From positions 6,854,001 to 6,918,000 of the forward strand of contig NC_016458.1 of the NCBI RefSeq assembly GCF_000226115.1: a stretch of DNA of 64,000 nt, given 5' to 3'. Within the stretch, counting starts at the first letter, position 1. Each line of letters opens with the position of its first letter. Below, in pieces: positions 44,391-53,932 of the stretch. A program made the translations under genes and the position numbers. The stretch comes from Thermothielavioides terrestris NRRL 8126. Lineage: Eukaryota > Ascomycota > Sordariomycetes > Sordariales > Chaetomiaceae. The notes beneath the pieces were generated by a model that was given only the letters and a program-made list of their open reading frames with translations, ran no database searches and was not told the DNA's origin.

Positions 44391-44825
44391 GTAGTAAGCT
44401 AAGCCAATACAAGACCACGCTCTGGGAACTGACAGTCCAGTCTGTCAAGGGCGTGGAAAACTGCCCAGGTCCTTGTTGCCTCGGGTAATAAGTCACGTCG
44501 GTTGCCCTAGCCTGCAAACGCATCGCCAGGCCCTGTTTCTGTTTCGCCTGCTAGCCGCAACCGACCGCTTTCCACCTTCAAAGCACGTAACTTAACCAGA
44601 AATTCCATGTAACCTAAAGATGCGCACCAGAAGAATTTGTGGGCAGTCTCGATTTTTCTGTCCCTCGGCAAAAAAGAAGAAGGAAAGAAAGAAAGAAAGG
44701 AGAAAGAAATAACAAAGAAAACGAAACTAGAACAATAAACGCCTCAAAAAGCCACAGAAGCGCCAGGACGCCGTTCCAATGCGTATGTTTTTGACCCTAG
44801 CCAGATCCCGCACTCACAGCTTTGC
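44391..44825. other. convergent intergenic region, 435 bp
   Basis: 3' flanks of the flavoenzyme (+) and the DUF2415 protein (-). A purine-only A/G tract lies at 44670-44719, pyrimidine-rich in the sense of the minus-strand gene. No gene is seen. Confidence 0.6.
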
Positions 44826-47267
44826 TTAACTCAAAGTGATGCTCGGAGACAGTCTCCGCCCGAAAAGATTTACACGAAACTCGTAGACACCGGTTTCGGC
44901 GCCGACAAACCTAGAAGCGAGGTTAGCACAGCAGCCTAGGCACACGGAGCCGCGACGGAGAGAGAGCACAACTTACAGAGTGTCACCGTTCTCGCTCCAC
45001 GCCAGGCCCGCCGTGTCATAAGCCCCGGGCCGGGAGTGCGACGTCACAAAGGTCCCAAAGACGCGCCGGCCCGGGTTCTCCTCCCAGTCGCGCATGATGT
45101 AAGCCGCTCTAAACCGCCGGAGCAAGTCAGCAGTGGCCCTCCGATCAGGCATACTCAGGAGCAGTGTGACGCGAGGCTGATCGCCACCGGGTGAGGGGTC
45201 GTACAAAGCCTCGACGTTATCCCAGCCGCCGGAGGAAGGGGGATTCGCGTTGGACAAGAGGCGCGATATCAGCGAACCGCGCCCGCTGGTGCCGGATCCC
45301 GCAGTCCCCAGGGCCGAGGTGCTTCCGGAGAAAGGGCTGGCTGCATACCGGCGTCTCTCGGCACTGCTGTCCTCCCGCGCCCGCAGACGATCCTGGGCGT
45401 CCCGGATGCGCTCTCGCTGGTCACGGATGTTGTCTAGCATCTCGTTCACCGCCCGGGACACGCTTGCCGTACGCTCCCTCGTTCGGCTGCTCTCGACCGT
45501 CCGAGCCGCCCTCTCGGCCCAAGGAGCTCTTGAGGCAGCACTCGACCCACCAGCGCCTCCACCATTGCCGTTGCCATTTCCGTTGCTCGTGCCGCTGCTC
45601 TCCGTATCGGTCCGGTTCGAGGCGGGGCCTGCGTTGTATTGATCCTGGCGTCGGCGGTAGTCCTGGATAGCTTCCAAAACTGCCGTCTCCTCGGCGGTCA
45701 GCGGGATATTGTAACGGGCCAACGGTCCCTGCCCGTCCGAGTGCCGATTTTGCCGGCTCTCCAACGAGGTATCGAGCGCGTTGGCGAAGCTAGACAACAG
45801 ACTCTCGCCCCGATCTCCACGCTGTTCCAGAAGACGAGGGTCGATGGTGCTCCGGTCGGTAACCGACAAGTGCTCGAAATCATCGTCCCGATCGAGATAC
45901 AAGATCTGTCGCGAGTCGAAGCCCGTGCGTATATCAGCGACGCCCACCCGACCACGGTCCTCGGTCCAGGCGAGCAGGTCAACGGGGCCAGGTGCGAACG
46001 CCATGTCTCTCACCGCGCCGAATTCTGCGTTTGGGCGCGTCGTGTTGAACGCCAGGAGCAGCGGGTCCACTCCCGGCACGCCCAGAGCTGCAGCGTCGAA
46101 TATCGAAATGGTTCCATACTGGGTTCCTACCGCAAGGTATCGTCCTGTGCTTGAGAAGCAGGCGGCGAAGCTCCCTCTGGTTGTGGTTAGCAAATGTATG
46201 CGCTCGCTTTGGGATACGGGGCGGCACTATGAACCTGTTATCTGATCGATCATCTTTGCTCTGGCTCTGAAGCTGAATCCTGCCGCACGAACTCCACTCG
46301 TACACCGGCCGATCAGCAACTCGCGACGGCGCGCCCGTCACCGGAAGCTTTTGTTTTCTTTCATGGATATACAGGTACGGATCGTCGCTGATGGCGATGA
46401 GAAGCCGGCCGTCGGGAGATACGACTCCACGGTTCATGTAGTCCGGGTATGTAATCTTATCAAGAACCTCCTGATCCCGGAGGCTGACCACCATGACGGA
46501 GCTGTCGTTGTGGGCCAAAACCGCGACGTCCTGGTCGTATGCCCCCTCGCACGGCTCGACGAGTGTCGGCGGGAACCACAGCGTAATGCAGTTGACTCTG
46601 TCTTTTCCGAAAGCGTTACTCTGTGCCACTAGATTCTTCTCGGAGCGGGCTTGCGCGAGCAGCGCAGAATTGGCGTCCGACAGGTCCAGGGTGAGCGGGA
46701 GCCGATCGTCGGCTTGCAGACCGAGCCGTCTACCTGCATCGTCCGCCGTGGTTTCCTCGCCGACCCGAAAGGCGCTGAAGATGCCCAGCTCGCCTCCACA
46801 GCACACCCAGCCGTTGCGCGCGACCAGACACCTGGGGTTGAATGATAGCCGCTTGATAATCTCGGTCTCGCGAGTCTTGGTGTTCAACCGCTGGACATAG
46901 GAGCTTCGACTGTCGGGTCCTTGGACCGGAAAGTAGACGGCATTCTGCCCATCGACTCCGATAAGCGAACGCAACTGCCAATGTCTGCGAACAGTGTGTT
47001 AGAAGCAAGTCGGCGCGAAGCAAGCGAATCTTTGAGGAGTTCGAGGACGGGGCGATCCCCAAGGGAGTTCAGAAACGTACTGCCAGCGGATGCTGGTCCG
47101 GAAGCGTCGTCGAGGGTTTGTTAGGACAAGGTCCTCGGTTTCGTGGTAGCTGCACGGCGGATATGCTTTGTCAGTGCCAGAACGCAAATGGTAAAACCGC
47201 TTCGGGAGAATCCAAGGTCGTGGAGAGTGCCTGTATTCTGTGCGTACAGTTTGTTCGAGACGGCCAT
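44826..47267 (-). CDS. WD40-like protein with DUF2415 motif, function unknown
   Basis: A 707-residue beta-propeller-like protein in five exons: 47267-47248 (20 nt), 47149-47081, 46984-46235, 46176-44977 and 44910-44826. Splicing the two tiny exons gives MAVSNKLYHETEDLVLTNPR and then WQHWQLRSLIG, matching the N-terminus of fungal DUF2415 proteins. Propeller-like strands include FAACFSSTGRYLAVGTQYGT and ISIFD. The DUF2415 hallmark is VDLLAWTEDRGRVGVADIR. A low-complexity Asn/Gly/Ser insert (TSNGNGNGNGGGAGGSSAAS) precedes an Arg/Asp-rich helix (RDQRERIRDAQDRLRARED). The C-terminus, SENGDTL then FVGAETGVYEFRVNLFGRR, is strongly conserved in the family. The role is unknown to me. It is divergent from mitochondrial Hsp70. 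Confidence 0.85.
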
Positions 47268-48219
47268 GGTGCCGAAGTCTTGGCGGATGGCTGATGTGAT
47301 GCGACCATCAAGGATCACGTCTGGTGGCGCTTGAGAGTGCGTCAGTGGTCAGCGCTAAAGTTCTGGAAAAGGCAGGCCAGAGAACACAGAAATATCGCCG
47401 CAGACGGTGGTGGTAGGAATGTTGCGGGAGATGAAGAAGGTGCGTCAGGATATGTAATGCTCGTCATCGCCGGCAAATGTGGAGTAAGGTGCAGCTCAAT
47501 GCTGCGTCCACATGGCAAACCACAGCACACTGTGATAAGGCCGGTTGGACTTGGTCGGCAAAAGATAGAAAGCGTTGCCACTAACGTTAACCACCAACCA
47601 AGCAAAAGGAACCAATGAACCAAAACACGCCCAGTTGCTCTGCGACTGACAGCTGTGATGGCTGGTTGGTTTTGGAATATCAAGCATGGACGGAGAGACA
47701 ATCGGCCTGGGGTAGTGTAGCGCACAATGCGGCTCAAGCCAACAAATGTTTGAACTCGGCTGTTGATTGTGCCGCCGATGACGCTGGCGATGTTAACGGT
47801 AGATGGCGCTCCCCAAGCACTAATCCGTGCATTACTGTGGTAGGAAGCGATGAAGCACAAGCGCTGGGATCCCGGCTCGGGTCACGTGGTATCCCGGCTA
47901 GTCCCCGCTCCTGGGCCGTCTTGACCCGAGCGACATTCGCCCGATGCTGGACTCTTCCTCCTGGCCCGTGCCATGAGCTCCACAAGCTAGCAAGCCAGTG
48001 GCTGACCGCGAAATTTCGAACGGCTTCGATGCTAGGCCTGAATTTTTTTTCACCTCCTGTACAAAAGACATTTACCGTTCCTCCCGACGCTCCTCACCCG
48101 TCATCTCCATCAATTCCACCCGCCATCCCATCAGGCCGCCTGCCGTCTGCTTTAGTTGCAATCCCTCCCATTCCACTTAGAAAGAGGGCGTTGTTTTCTT
48201 TTTCTTAGATCTTTCCAAA
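47268..48219. other. divergent intergenic region upstream of mitochondrial Hsp70
   Basis: About 950 bp between the DUF2415 gene (-) and the Hsp70 gene (+). It holds a heat-shock-element-like array at 48010-48027 and a pyrimidine-rich stretch before the Hsp70 start. No coding sequence is seen. Confidence 0.6.
48010..48027 (+). promoter_or_regulatory. ssc1: putative heat shock element upstream of Hsp70
   Basis: The string GAAATTTCGAACGGCTTC fits the nGAAnnTTCnnGAAnnTTC array of Hsf1 sites with correct 5-bp spacing: GAA (48010), TTC (48015), ACG in place of GAA (48020) and TTC (48025). Three of four units match. It lies ~195 nt upstream of the start codon, a normal distance for an HSP gene. Confidence 0.5.
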
Positions 48220-50370
48220 ATGATGGCGGCACGGCTTTCGCGTGCTGTAGGTGTCGCTTCGCTCAGCGTTTCCGCATAGCATATGCAAATGCTAACGACA
48301 CATTCGCACAGCTTCCCAGGGCCCCTTCACTTGCTTCCCGCTCGGCGGGTCTGCTCCGGAGAACCCCTGCGTTCGCGCGCTTTCAGTCTACAGATGAGAA
48401 GGTCAAGGGCGCTGTCATCGGCATTGATCTTGGTAAGTTTCCGTCACCTACCCGTCAGTCACGTCGGGAGGTGGATCCCGTGCTTATGCCACCTTTGTTC
48501 AGGTACAACCAACTCTGCTGTCGCCATCATGGAGGGCAAGGCTCCCAGAATCATTGAGAACTCCGAGGGTGCTCGGACAACACCCTCAGTGGTCGCGTTC
48601 GCTGAGGACGGCGAGCGGCTAGTCGGTGTCGCTGCCAAGCGCCAGGCCGTTGTCAATCCGGAGAACACTTTCTTCGCCACCAAGCGGTTAATTGGACGCA
48701 AGTTCACGGACCCCGAGGTGCAGCGCGATATCAAGGAGGTGCCCTACAAGATCGCCCAGCATACCAATGGCGATGCTTGGGTGGAGGCTCGCGGCCAGAA
48801 GTACTCGCCGTCGCAGATTGGTGGTTTCATCCTCAACAAGATGAAGGAGACTGCCGAGGCCTACCTCAGCAAGCCCGTCAAGAACGCTGTCGTCACTGTC
48901 CCTGCCTACTTCAACGACTCGCAGCGCCAGGCCACCAAGGACGCTGGCCAGATTGCCGGCCTCAATGTCCTCCGTGTGGTGAACGAGCCCACCGCTGCTG
49001 CGCTGGCCTATGGTCTGGAGAAGGAGGCTGACCGCGTCGTCGCCGTCTACGATCTCGGTGGCGGTACCTTTGATATCTCCGTCCTCGAGATTCAGAACGG
49101 CGTCTTCGAGGTCAAGTCGACCAACGGCGACACCCACCTTGGTGGCGAGGACTTCGACATCCACCTTGTCCGCCACCTCGTCCAGCAGTTCAAGAAGGAG
49201 TCCGGCATTGATCTCTCGAACGACCGCATGGCCATCCAGAGAATCCGCGAGGCTGCCGAGAAGGCCAAGATTGAGCTGTCCTCGTCGCTCCAGACTGACA
49301 TCAATCTTCCCTTCATCACTGCCGACGCCTCCGGCCCCAAGCATATCAACCAGAAGCTCACTCGCGCTCAGCTCGAGGCTATGGTTGACCCCCTCATCAA
49401 GAAGACTGTCGAGCCCGTCCGTAAGGCGCTGAAGGACGCCAACCTCCAGGCCAAGGATATCCAGGAGGTTATCCTTGTGGGCGGCATGACGCGCATGCCC
49501 AAGGTTGCCGAGTCCGTCAAGAGCATCTTTGGCCGTGAACCCGCCAAGTCGGTCAACCCCGATGAGGCTGTCGCGATTGGTGCTGCCATTCAGGGTGCTG
49601 TTCTCTCCGGTGAGGTCAAGGACCTTCTCCTCCTCGACGTCACCCCTCTTTCTCTCGGTATCGAGACTCTTGGCGGTGTCTTCACCCGCCTGATCAACCG
49701 CAACACGACCATCCCTACCAAGAAGTCCCAGGTGTTCTCCACTGCGGCCGATTTCCAGACCGCTGTCGAGATCAAGGTCTACCAGGGTGAGCGCGAGCTC
49801 GTCAAGGACAACAAGCTGCTCGGCAACTTCCAGCTCGTCGGCATCCCCCCGGCTCACCGCGGTGTCCCTCAGATCGAGGTCACCTTCGACATCGATGCTG
49901 ACTCGATTGTCCACGTCCACGCCAAGGACAAGTCCACCAACAAGGACCAGTCTATCACCATTGCCTCGGGCTCCGGTCTTTCCGAGGCTGAGATCCAGCG
50001 GATGGTGGAGGACTCGGAGAAGTACGCCGAGCAGGACAAGGAGCGCAAGGCCGTCATTGAGGCCGCCAACCGTGCCGACAGCGTCGTCATCGACACTGAG
50101 AAGGCGCTCAACGAGTATGCCGACAAACTCGACAAGACTGAGGCCGACCAGATCCGCGACAAGATCACGTCCCTGCGCGAGTTCGTCGCCAAGGCCCAGT
50201 CTGGCGAGCTCACCGCGACCGCCGCCGAGATCAAGGAGAAGACGGACGAGCTCCAGGTTGCGAGCCTCAACCTCTTTGACAAGATGCACAAGGCCCGTGC
50301 CGAGTCTGGCGAGGCGAGCCAGAGTGCTGAGGGCGCCGAGGGCGAGAAGAAGGACGAGAACAAGGCCTAA
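48220..50370 (+). CDS. ssc1: mitochondrial Hsp70 (Ssc1/mortalin)
   Basis: The matrix chaperone that drives import through TIM23 and folds imported proteins. Exons: 48220-48246 (27 nt), 48312-48432 and 48503-50370, giving 671 residues, the usual length. Exons 1-2 encode an Arg/Ser/Ala-rich presequence ([20 protein letters not shown]) and the start of the ATPase, and intron 2 falls inside [16 protein letters not shown]. Further Hsp70 signatures are [16 protein letters not shown] and [16 protein letters not shown], with [13 protein letters not shown] between them. The substrate-binding domain has [20 protein letters not shown]. The C-terminus is Glu/Lys-rich and lacks the EEVD of cytosolic Hsp70 and the HDEL of BiP, which with the presequence supports mitochondrial location. 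Codon use is strongly biased to C-ending codons, as in highly expressed genes. Two ATGs stand in tandem at 48220 and 48223. Confidence 0.96.
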
Positions 50371-51192
50371 GCCGGATGTTCTCGCACCATTGATGTTTAT
50401 ACCCGCTCATACTTTCTATTTTCTTCTCCCATGTGTCTGACTAGGTTGGAGCGGTGCCCTCCAGTGTATATTCTTGTACTCATAGCTTGTCGGTGTGTCT
50501 TGTTGGAGGCTCATGGGGCTTATCCACGTGTTTAATATGCAGACGGCGGATGGCGTTCTGAGCATCAAAACTGCTGCGTTTTATGGGCAGGTTCATCTCT
50601 CTCACGAATCTTTTTTCCACGATCAAGATGGGCGCGGGGAATGGGACCGGTGGTGGGGGGCTGGATAAAGGCGCATTTGCGTGTAGCTGCATGTACACGA
50701 CCACAAGAACAAGATAATCTGAATCCCCCCTCAATATCTGACTTGCTTGCTTATGTTCACGTTTAACAATACTGGGTGTGTACGGATTATGCGTGAGCTT
50801 ACCAGCTCAATCCACTTGAAGGTGCGTGCCAATTTTGACCTGATGATGATTGAGACTCGCACTGTTGCCGTCTTGTCGGCAGGACAATATTGGGTCGAGT
50901 TTAGAACAGGCAGGGGAGAGTTGTTGCCGGGCACCGTAAGAACGCCCCATATCACGACAGGATGCTGACAGGCCGGCCACCCGTCGTCTCATCAAGAACG
51001 AATTTGACCTCTCCAGAAAGGAACGGGGACGAAGTAAATGCACCGTGGCAGAGGAGTCGGTCAGGGACAGGCATCAAACAACTGCTCAAGGCTCTTTATT
51101 TTGTGTAACCCACCCCGTTCTACACCGCCGCCCTAGCTCAGGTATATAATTCTATACACTTGATTCACGTGTATGGGGGCCCTGAACTGACT
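50371..51192. other. convergent intergenic region, ~0.8 kb
   Basis: 3' flanks of Hsp70 (+) and SRP68 (-). The short frames have no motifs, and I see nothing else. Confidence 0.6.
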
Positions 51193-53209
51193 CTACCTCC
51201 CGAACCCGAACCAGCTCCTCTTCTGTGGCTTCGCGGGTTCCGCAGCGGCAGCCGCAGGAGCCTTCTCCTGGGGCTTGGCAGCCGCCGCATCCCTCGCAGA
51301 GGCCGCCTGCGCCCTCAGGTCGGGGTACTCGATGTAGTTCCACGCGACGTCCAGGAACAGCGGTTTCACGGGGATGGGTTCCAGGCGCGGCGGGTAGACG
51401 ACGATGTTCTGGAGGTCGACGCCGCCCACGGGGTAGTCCGACAGACGGCTGGATAGGGGCTTGGAGGAGGATGAGGAGGGGGAGGGGGAGGGGGAGTGGG
51501 CTGGTTTGTTGTGCTGGTTGAAGAGCTCGACCAGGGCGCGGCCGCGGTGCAGCTCGCCGGTGAGGGTCTCATGCAGGCGGTGGATGTCGCGTTTGGTGAC
51601 TTGGATGTTGCGCGGCGTGAACTCGTCATCGTCGTCGTCTCCGTCGTTGCTGGAGAGGACGGGAATGGCGGCTTTGCACTGGTCGAGTGCGTGCTTGATG
51701 AGGGCGAGCGAGTTGACAGCATTTCCGGCAATGGCGTGGGATCGGGCGATGGCGAGAGACCTTTGCAAGCTGGGTTAGCTCCGGCGGCGGGGGTTGGGAA
51801 AGGGGTTTGAATGGGTGCCTACTTCAGCGCAGTGAAGTACAGCGAGGCGGCCTCCAACCGTTGAGACAGATCCTGGTCGTTCGCCACGCCGGGAAGCTCC
51901 TTGATGGACTCGAGACTCTGCAGGATGCCGTCGTACAGCACAACCTTCTCTTTTAGCCTCGCGATCTGGCGGCCGGGCGCCTCATCTTTGCTTCTGTCCG
52001 TCGACGGTTCGTCCGCCTGCTTCTTCTTTCGTCTCGACGTTTGCCCAAATTCCAGCTCCATGCCGTCGTTCTCGCCCATCAACACCCTGTTCCGGCCAAT
52101 GCGCCAGCTAATCATCTCGTAGTTCACCGCTGTCCGCGTGATCAGCAGACTCTGCATGCGCGGATCACCATGCGTAACCCCTTCACTTCTGAGTTCGTCA
52201 ATGGCCTGCTTGGTCGCATCGACGGCGTCCTGGCTGGCATTCAGGATTTCGTCGTAGGCCCCGGCCATATCCTTGGGACGCAAGTTGCCAGACGAGGCCA
52301 GCTTCTCGGCGAGCTGAGCCCTTGACGTGCCTACTGCACCCCATGCAATGGCGATGGCGGCATCCTCGATCTTGACCTCTCTTCCTCGCCATGTCAGCGT
52401 AGTCGGAGCGCCCTCGGCTCCCTTGCGCGCATCGGGATCGCCGTGCTCCAGAACGGAGGGATTGAGCTGTCTGATGCGATCGGCAAGCTCCGGGTCGGCC
52501 TGGTCAAAGGCTCTGCGCGCGATGGTGGCGATGGGCAGCGTCCGGGGGATCTTGGCCTGGTAAGCGGCGTAGCGGATGGAAGGGTCGATGGTCTCGGAGA
52601 GGAGGTCCCTGAAGGCGTCGCCCTTGGCCGAAGTGGCCAGGGCGCTGTATATGATGCGGCACACGGCATAACTCTTCAAACACGGCTCCCAGCTCTGCTT
52701 CTCGAACAGGGCGGCGCCCCTCAGCAGGGCGGCATAGGCACGGGCGTCGAGGATGTCGGTGGAGGAGGCGCCGCTTGCGCTGGACGACAGCGCCTCGGCC
52801 AGCCTCTCGGCGGTACGCGCGCCCTTGTCCAGCCTGGAGACGATGTGTGAGCGAGCCTTGCTCGTCACTCCCTTCGTGTCGGCCGAGCGAGACGCCTTGA
52901 TGGACATGGCATGGGCCCACGCCCGCTCGGCGGTCAGCAGCTGCAGGTAGACATATCTGCGCGCGCGTGTTGTCAGCGACGGCCACCAATGAAGGGACTC
53001 AGGGGGGGCTCGGCGTACTCGTGGTTCTCGGCGATCTGCTCGGGCGTGACGGGGGCCTTGGGATTAAATTTGCCGCGGTTCTTGGTCGCAATGTTGAGTT
53101 TCTTGCGGCTGTTGAGCAGCTTGCCCGACAGCTGCGACCAGTACGTCGAGTAGTCCCCGTACAGCAGCGCCTTCTCCCGCAAGCCGACGACAAACCTAGT
53201 AATGTCCAT
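51193..53209 (-). CDS. srp68: signal recognition particle subunit SRP68
   Basis: A protein subunit of the cytosolic SRP that binds the S domain of SRP RNA with SRP72 during co-translational targeting to the ER. Exons: 53209-53019, 52956-51823 and 51760-51193, giving 630 residues. The N-terminus MDITRFVVGLREKALLYGDY is the conserved RNA-binding start. Across intron 1 it reads ENHEYVYLQLLTAERAWAHA, and across intron 2 LYFTALKSLAIARSHAIAG, both family landmarks. The middle has SKARSHIVSRLDKGARTAER. The C-terminus carries VAWNYIEYP and an Ala/Lys/Pro-rich tail ending PQKRSWFGFGR, typical of fungal SRP68. Poly-Asp (GDDDDDEF) and poly-Ser stretches lie between. It is divergent from the CYA-5-like gene, 723 bp apart. 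Confidence 0.94.
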
Positions 53210-53932
53210 TGCAGCTAGGCGGCGGAAGCAGCACGTCCTGGCCCTGGCGCTGTCTTGTCGTGTGCTTCGCTGCTTGAGACCCGGACGGCCACCCTGTGCG
53301 GCTTGTTCCCAGGTGGGGCGATCGGTTTTTGGTGCAATTCACAACTCTCCCCCCACTCCCCACACGACGACGACAAGGAGTTGTCAAACGAGCCCGAGTG
53401 ACTAGAAAAAGGGTTAGGGTTTTGCTAATGATTAACGTTACCAGACTTCAAGCAGCGCGCAGCGGCAGTTCACTCGGCGCTCGGCCCAAGCTCCACCTTC
53501 CGACCGCTGGACCGAGACTTCCAAAATTTCTGGTATGATTTTCTGGACGGGAGCTCTGCAGTACCTAAACATCGTCCCGTCACCGCAGTACGCACCCTTT
53601 CCCAGCTTCTGGCAACGCCAGCTTGGCCTGGCTCGCTGCCTCAACACGCCAGCCTGACGGACTGCGTCTGCCTGGCGTTGTGCAGTACAATCCATCGATA
53701 TACCGAGTATATCACCCAGTGCCTCTGCGTCGGTCTGCAACAGACGTGCGAGGCACTGCCGAACGACGACCACTATGGTCCTGAGGCGTATCTTCGCAGT
53801 TCCTCGTGCCCGTTTACTAAGACGCATAGCGACAGCCACTGGTAACTCGCCACGGACAATGCGCCGGTAGGCACGTCGGCTATTTTTCTTGGTTGCTTGG
53901 GATTGAGTGCACCAACGTGTCCAGCGACCGCC
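53210..53932. other. bidirectional promoter region, 723 bp
   Basis: Between the divergent SRP68 (-) and CYA-5-like (+) genes. A 205-codon frame on the minus strand that begins inside the CYA-5-like gene is not credible. No gene is seen here. Confidence 0.6.

Noticed and set aside
48688..50289. 533-codon open frame on the minus strand across the Hsp70 gene
   Set aside because: Hsp70 genes with strong codon bias commonly show a long antisense open frame as a by-product of RNY-type codons. The translation is Leu/Val/Gly/Asp-rich with no domain, and the sense strand is clearly the conserved gene.
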